Part shown: in pieces, positions 45,656 through 48,536 of the stretch
Numbering within the stretch: position 1 is the first letter of the stretch
Layout of the letters: each line of letters begins with the position of its first letter
Source of the DNA: a virus
DNA: 48,536 nucleotides
Reading direction: 5' to 3' (one strand)
IMG/VR virus record: IMGVR_UViG_3300033149_004736
Coordinates: 1-48,536 of that record
Program-made: the position numbers and the translations under genes
The notes under the pieces: model-generated
The model's database searches: none
What the model was told of the DNA's origin: nothing
What the model saw: only the letters and a program-made list of their open reading frames with translations

Positions 45656-46350
45656 TTTAAAATCAAATCCTCTGGATACTCCTGAATCTTCTCAGGATAA
45701 CCAGCATTGTTTTTGATAAAAAGCGGCACTTCGGCATCCCTGCAATTTTCAATGATTGATTCAAGGTCGCCCATATCACATCTTCTTGCACCCTTACCCG
45801 TCAGCCCGCCCACAATCACCCAGTTAACTGTATAGAGCCAGGAAAAAACCAAAATGTCTGCATCAGTAGACGTTAAACAGACAAACGGCTCTAAAGACAA
45901 AAATCTCCGTCCTTCCGGGGCAAAATCCCATAACTGACTCACTCTTAAATCTTCAAAATAATGGTCGATGAAATACCCACATGACACGCTCGTTCCGCAC
46001 CAGCAGTTTTCGGGCATTTTAAATTCTTCATATCGAACAGGATTCTTTGTCAGGAAAAGAAACTTATGCCAGTAGGCTTGCTTGCAAATATTTATAACTT
46101 CATCAGCCCATTTGGGCGGAACCCAATTGCCCCACATATCACCGCTGAAAGAAACGCCTATAATTGCCGGTTTTTTAACTTTTAACAGTTCTAGCAATCT
46201 TTCAGGGTGATAGGCTGGTTCCATTGAAATTTGTGGGAAACGCTTCGCCATGCGGTGCATATAGCAATATTCACAGCCATGCAGGCAACCCGTGATAGGC
46301 GACCATGTATAGTCGAGATAGTCAATCTTTCTTTCACCCTGTCTGTTCAT
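45652..46350 (-). CDS. DUF5131 / phage gp37-gp68 family protein with radical-SAM-like Cys motif
   Basis: A 232-residue protein: MNRQGERKIDYLDYTWSPIT, GCLHGCEYCYMHRMAKRFP, VSFSGDMWGNWVPPKW, FLFLTKNPVRYEEFKMPENC, WCGTSVSCGYFIDHYFEDLR, WVIVGGLTGKG. The WSPITGCxxGCxYCYxHRMAKRF element has Cx3Cx2C spacing, as in radical-SAM iron-sulfur enzymes, and the TKNP and FxSxEP-like segments are typical of the DUF5131 (gp37/gp68) family. These are frequent in phages, but their reaction is not established. Coupled to both neighbours by overlaps. Confidence 0.8.
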   Translation of the reverse strand: MNRQGERKIDYLDYTWSPITGCLHGCEYCYMHRMAKRFPQISMEPAYHPERLLELLKVKKPAIIGVSFSGDMWGNWVPPKWADEVINICKQAYWHKFLFLTKNPVRYEEFKMPENCWCGTSVSCGYFIDHYFEDLRVSQLWDFAPEGRRFLSLEPFVCLTSTDADILVFSWLYTVNWVIVGGLTGKGARRCDMGDLESIIENCRDAEVPLFIKNNAGYPEKIQEYPEDLILK

Positions 46351-46717
46351 CTATATATCCTTTTTTTAAGTTCTCAATCGCTTCTGCCAGAGCAAGACAG
46401 GGATTGCTTTTTCTTTTTCTTTTGTAATAAAATCTGCTATCTGGATATTTTATAGCTACGCAATAGGGCTTGTCATCAACAGGAATATACTCCAGATGAA
46501 AGCCTGCATATTTTGTCAGCTCTTCGAGTTTATTCCAGAGACTATGGAATAGGGCATCGGTTAAAGAAATCCCTTTATGACAACCTTCTTCCCATTCCCG
46601 CCATTTTACTTCGCCCGATTCATCAACATACCAATAAGCACATTTATCGGTTTTGTACTTCCAATTCAGCAAGTTGACACACTTTTCAAGTTCTTTTTTT
46701 GTGAGTGTTTTATTCAT
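46334..46717 (-). CDS. hypothetical protein
   Basis: A 127-residue protein with AGAGGTG ribosome site: MNKTLTKKELEKCVNLLNWK, YKTDKCAYWYVDESGEVKWR, then LFHSLWNKLEELTKYAGFHL and CLALAEAIENLKKGYIDEQT. It alternates helices with a short beta hairpin; no motif is recognised. Its 3' end overlaps the DUF5131 gene by 17 bp. Confidence 0.6.
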   Translation of the reverse strand: MNKTLTKKELEKCVNLLNWKYKTDKCAYWYVDESGEVKWREWEEGCHKGISLTDALFHSLWNKLEELTKYAGFHLEYIPVDDKPYCVAIKYPDSRFYYKRKRKSNPCLALAEAIENLKKGYIDEQTG

Positions 46718-46727
46718 TATTCACCTC

Positions 46728-46949
46728 TTATCCTTCAATTGCTTCATAAATCTTAGCAAAAATGTCTGGCTTACAAAAGTAAAGCTCTCCTTGAACTCCT
46801 TGAATAAGATAATCTCCAGGATTTCCACGCATCGTGCCTTCAGGAGTATCTACTTCGCATAGTTCTTTGATTTGAATTGCACGAATAATTACGGGCTTTC
46901 TCCTATAAAGAACCATGTTACTAGGGGCTTTCGTTATCTTTCTTGGCAT
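46728..46949 (-). CDS. small phage protein (PGDYLIxGVxGE-type)
   Basis: A 73-residue protein: MPRKITKAPSNMVLYRRKPV, IIRAIQIKELCEVDTPEGTM, RGNPGDYLIQGVQGELYFCK, PDIFAKIYEAIEG. The ending PGDYLIQGVQGELYFCKPDIFAKIYE matches a pattern I recall from very common small phage proteins (beta-rich, unknown role). Ribosome site AGGAG. Confidence 0.65.
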   Translation of the reverse strand: MPRKITKAPSNMVLYRRKPVIIRAIQIKELCEVDTPEGTMRGNPGDYLIQGVQGELYFCKPDIFAKIYEAIEG

Positions 46950-46984
46950 TTGCTTTCTTAAACTCCTTTCCCAGTTTGATTAAA

Positions 46985-47086
46985 TCAATTTCTCTTTTCC
47001 AACATATACAGTAAGCAGACCATACCGGCCAGAAATCCTATTGCAAAAGAAAACATACCTAGAAGAAAAAATATCAGATGTTCCAT
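46985..47086 (-). CDS. 33-residue single-pass membrane peptide
   Basis: A tiny frame with AGAGGTGAATAATG start: MEHLIFFLLGMFSFAIGFLA, GMVCLLYMLEKRN. One hydrophobic helix (residues 4-28) and a basic C-terminus. It fills the gap between the genes at 46728 and 47090 with a good ribosome site, which argues that it is real. Confidence 0.5.
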   Translation of the reverse strand: MEHLIFFLLGMFSFAIGFLAGMVCLLYMLEKRN

Positions 47087-47089
47087 TAT

Positions 47090-47368
47090 TCACCTCTCTT
47101 TCTCTGTAAGCCAAAGAAGGGCTTCCTCCCAAGCTACGGATTCAGTATGGCTACTAATCCTCATTTTTTCTTTACCCCTAACCATCAATTTTAAAACAAC
47201 CCAATCGTATTCTATATCTACCCGAATCCATTGATTGCCTTCTGGATTATAGCACCATAATTCTCGCACACGTTGACGAATACGTTCCCTTGTCTCTGGA
47301 GAATAGAAATCTTTTATCGGCTGTCCGCCTAAAGTCCTGGCTATCTGTTCTTTCCTCGATTTAGACAT
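47090..47368 (-). CDS. hypothetical protein
   Basis: A 92-residue protein after a strong AAGGAGGGG site: MSKSRKEQIARTLGGQPIKD, FYSPETRERIRQRVRELWCY, WIRVDIEYDWVVLKLMVRGK, AWEEALLWLTEKER. A basic N-terminal helix is followed by a beta hairpin and a helix. No family recognised. Confidence 0.55.
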   Translation of the reverse strand: MSKSRKEQIARTLGGQPIKDFYSPETRERIRQRVRELWCYNPEGNQWIRVDIEYDWVVLKLMVRGKEKMRISSHTESVAWEEALLWLTEKER

Positions 47369-47378
47369 TTTCCCCTCC

Positions 47379-47516
47379 TTAACGCCGGCCTACAATCTTA
47401 ATAACTTGATTTGTTCTATCCTTAATAATGACAATCTTCTTAATAGTACGATCGGCAAGGAGTTTTTGAATTGAGCCTATTACCCCTTGATTATCTGTAG
47501 CACTTTGCTTCTTCAT
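47379..47516 (-). CDS. 45-residue basic protein
   Basis: Frame MKKQSATDNQGVIGSIQKLL, ADRTIKKIVIIKDRTNQVIK, IVGRR with GAGGGAG upstream. A helix followed by the beta hairpin KIVIIKDRTNQVIKIV. Just upstream on the same strand is a nine-codon frame (47528-47557, MSNEYAIAQ) with a perfect AAGGAGG site, which may be a leader peptide coupled to this gene. Confidence 0.45.
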   Translation of the reverse strand: MKKQSATDNQGVIGSIQKLLADRTIKKIVIIKDRTNQVIKIVGRR

Positions 47517-47567
47517 TTCTTCTCCCTCTATTGAGCGATTGCATACTCATTTGACATTTCGGCCTCC

Positions 47568-47822
47568 TTATATCGGCTTAAAAACTGTTTCCTCGCAGCG
47601 CTCACACTTCAGCCCACTGAAAAGTTTGGATATTTTCAATAGGCAATCACTACAAATATAAATCCATGTAATTGCATACCCACACTCACAACCAGTGTTG
47701 TTGTCCAGCTTTACCAATTCCTTAGTTTTCTCAATCGGGTCTCCACAGAAATCACAACTGTTACGCCCGAAAAGGATATGACTGGTATTTTCCTCTAGCT
47801 TTAAAAGCTCAAAGCTTGCCAT
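47568..47822 (-). CDS. zinc-ribbon protein
   Basis: An 84-residue protein after AAGGAGG: MASFELLKLEENTSHILFGR, NSCDFCGDPIEKTKELVKLD, NNTGCECGYAITWIYICSDC, and LKCERCEETVFKPI. Four Cys pairs (CDFC, CEC, CSDC, CERC) imply two zinc ribbons. Function unknown. Confidence 0.6.
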   Translation of the reverse strand: MASFELLKLEENTSHILFGRNSCDFCGDPIEKTKELVKLDNNTGCECGYAITWIYICSDCLLKISKLFSGLKCERCEETVFKPI

Positions 47823-47856
47823 TTTAGCCTCCTTGAGCTATTGCTCAATTGTTAGC

Positions 47857-48291
47857 CTACCATTCTGTTCTGCATTCAAAAGTATCTTTGCTGAGGTTGA
47901 ATATTAGGGCAAGCTGCTCCTTTACAAATTCCTGCAAATCGGAATTGTCGGGAGAAGCTTCTTCTATCAAAACTAAATAAGTTTCCTTTCCAATCTCATC
48001 CATGCAGTATCTAGTTCCCACGCATTTCAAATTACCCCAATTGATAGCCCCAGGGAATTTGTCTTTCTGTTTATGTGCTTCCTTTAAAATCCGATTTACT
48101 TCAAACTTAATCCCACGCATGCTTCTAATTTTATTAAACTCTATCCACTTCTCCCTTATCCTCAGTTCGTCAGCTATCTCTTTCTCCTCCTCTATCCAGC
48201 TCATTGGCGACTCCTCACTCCAGCCACAGAATGGACAGTATTTCCCTCCTGTTCCGTCTTGCAAGCCTGTTCCACATTTAGGACAACGCAT
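47857..48291 (-). CDS. zinc-ribbon domain protein
   Basis: The ATG at 48291 has AGGAGGAAAAAG upstream and gives 144 residues: MRCPKCGTGLQDGTGGKYCP, FCGWSEESPMSWIEEEKEIA. An N-terminal rubredoxin-type zinc ribbon (CPKC-14-CPFC) precedes a helical domain and a C-terminal alpha/beta part (YLVLIEEASPDNSDLQEFVK). No known family. It lies 41 bp downstream of the acetyltransferase fragment. Confidence 0.6.
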   Translation of the reverse strand: MRCPKCGTGLQDGTGGKYCPFCGWSEESPMSWIEEEKEIADELRIREKWIEFNKIRSMRGIKFEVNRILKEAHKQKDKFPGAINWGNLKCVGTRYCMDEIGKETYLVLIEEASPDNSDLQEFVKEQLALIFNLSKDTFECRTEW

Positions 48292-48332
48292 CTTTTTCCT
48301 CCTCATTTTCATCCTCATTGATTGAAAGTGAA

Positions 48333-48536
48333 CTAAAACAATTTAGGCTGTAAGGTTTTTTTATAAATCCATAATTGTCTTTTTGTCTTGCTTTCTCTTT
48401 GATTTAACCAGGTTGACACGATTTTTTTTATTGGTATATAGCCAATAGCTTTCCAAAAGTCATTTGATTCCAAATCAAAAGCCACTCGACAAGTAACAGC
48501 CAAATTACCCCTTTTAATAGCTTCTCTTTCTATTTC
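48333..48536 (-). CDS. GNAT-like N-acetyltransferase, 5'-truncated by window edge
   Basis: The last 67 codons of a gene entering from the right edge: EIEREAIKRGNLAVTCRVAF, DLESNDFWKAIGYIPIKKIV, STWLNQRESKTKRQLWIYKK. The element CRVAFDLESNDFWKAIGY is the C-terminal GNAT pattern (beta strand, A-x-x-L-x-A-N-x-F-W-x-x-x-G-Y). Phage GNAT proteins may modify host or nucleotide targets. The start and the acetyl-CoA site are outside the window. Confidence 0.65.
   Translation of the reverse strand, partial: EIEREAIKRGNLAVTCRVAFDLESNDFWKAIGYIPIKKIVSTWLNQRESKTKRQLWIYKKTLQPKLF

Noticed and set aside
48395-48450. TTGACA with a downstream TATATA on the plus strand near 48413
   Set aside because: Lies inside the acetyltransferase coding sequence and no plus-strand gene follows it.
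1-48536. Window as a complete circular genome
   Set aside because: The frames at both edges would join in phase, but the left gene appears to need a different C-terminus than the acetyltransferase, and replication genes are missing, so the ends look like arbitrary cuts.

Overview
The window is about 48.5 kb of a temperate tailed-phage genome that looks podovirus-like. The head genes are of the P22 type: a P22-like portal, a coat protein of the P22 gp5 family, an acidic coiled-coil scaffold, and a small/large terminase pair. No long tape-measure or contractile-tail genes are visible. Almost everything is on the minus strand and is read from the right end to the left. Genes are tightly packed, often with ATGA or TAATG overlaps and good Shine-Dalgarno sites, and the standard bacterial code is used. 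The host is not identifiable with certainty. The short repeat CCTGTCTGCCGACAGGCAGG, which here even sits in frame inside proteins as LPVGRQ, recalls small repeats I associate with uncultured groundwater bacteria; this is a weak inference. Both edges cut through genes, so the phage extends beyond the window.

Layout from right to left (direction of transcription). 48.5-45.4 kb: early region with a GNAT-like acetyltransferase fragment, small zinc-ribbon proteins, a DUF5131/gp37-gp68-type protein with a radical-SAM-like cysteine motif and an excisionase-like HTH protein. 45.4-43.0 kb: a C5-cytosine methyltransferase split over two long overlapping frames, then an SPPY-type amino-methyltransferase. 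42.9-40.9 kb: tyrosine integrase, then the attachment site, which is a 48-nt copy of the 3' half of a tRNA-Pro(TGG) gene flanked by paired TTGCCC repeats. Phage genes lie on both sides of it, so it is best read as attP. 40.8-37.3 kb: ribbon-helix-helix and SWIM-finger proteins with a clear operator dyad, a peptidase-type endolysin, a holin candidate and zinc-ribbon proteins. 37.3-36.4 kb: a plus-strand three-gene cassette with its own promoter and terminator (a moron). 36.4-36.0 kb: an AT-rich, repeat-rich segment before terS. 36.0-28.4 kb: terS, terL, portal, four very small proteins, scaffold and coat. 28.3-15.8 kb: head-decoration and adaptor proteins, tail fibre, tail nozzle candidate and ejection protein candidates. 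15.8-7.8 kb: one 2680-residue polyvalent protein with an ADP-ribosyltransferase-like domain, an HEIGH zincin domain and an LPD38-like C-terminal half. 7.6-2.8 kb: tail appendage proteins, phosphoesterase, deoxyribosyltransferase-like protein and a coiled-coil/membrane protein. 2.8-1.4 kb: a plus-strand module headed by an XRE repressor, divergent from a ribbon-helix-helix gene (candidate lysogeny switch).

The most unusual things seen are: (1) four copies of a structured leader/terminator RNA, 89-105 nt, with compensatory base changes, each just upstream of a late structural gene; (2) a quasi-palindromic 20-mer that occurs both in two of those RNAs and in frame inside ORFs; (3) the dual-frame C5 methyltransferase; (4) an attP with candidate arm sites; and (5) a compact unassigned RNA-like structure with mutually exclusive stems beside the integrase.
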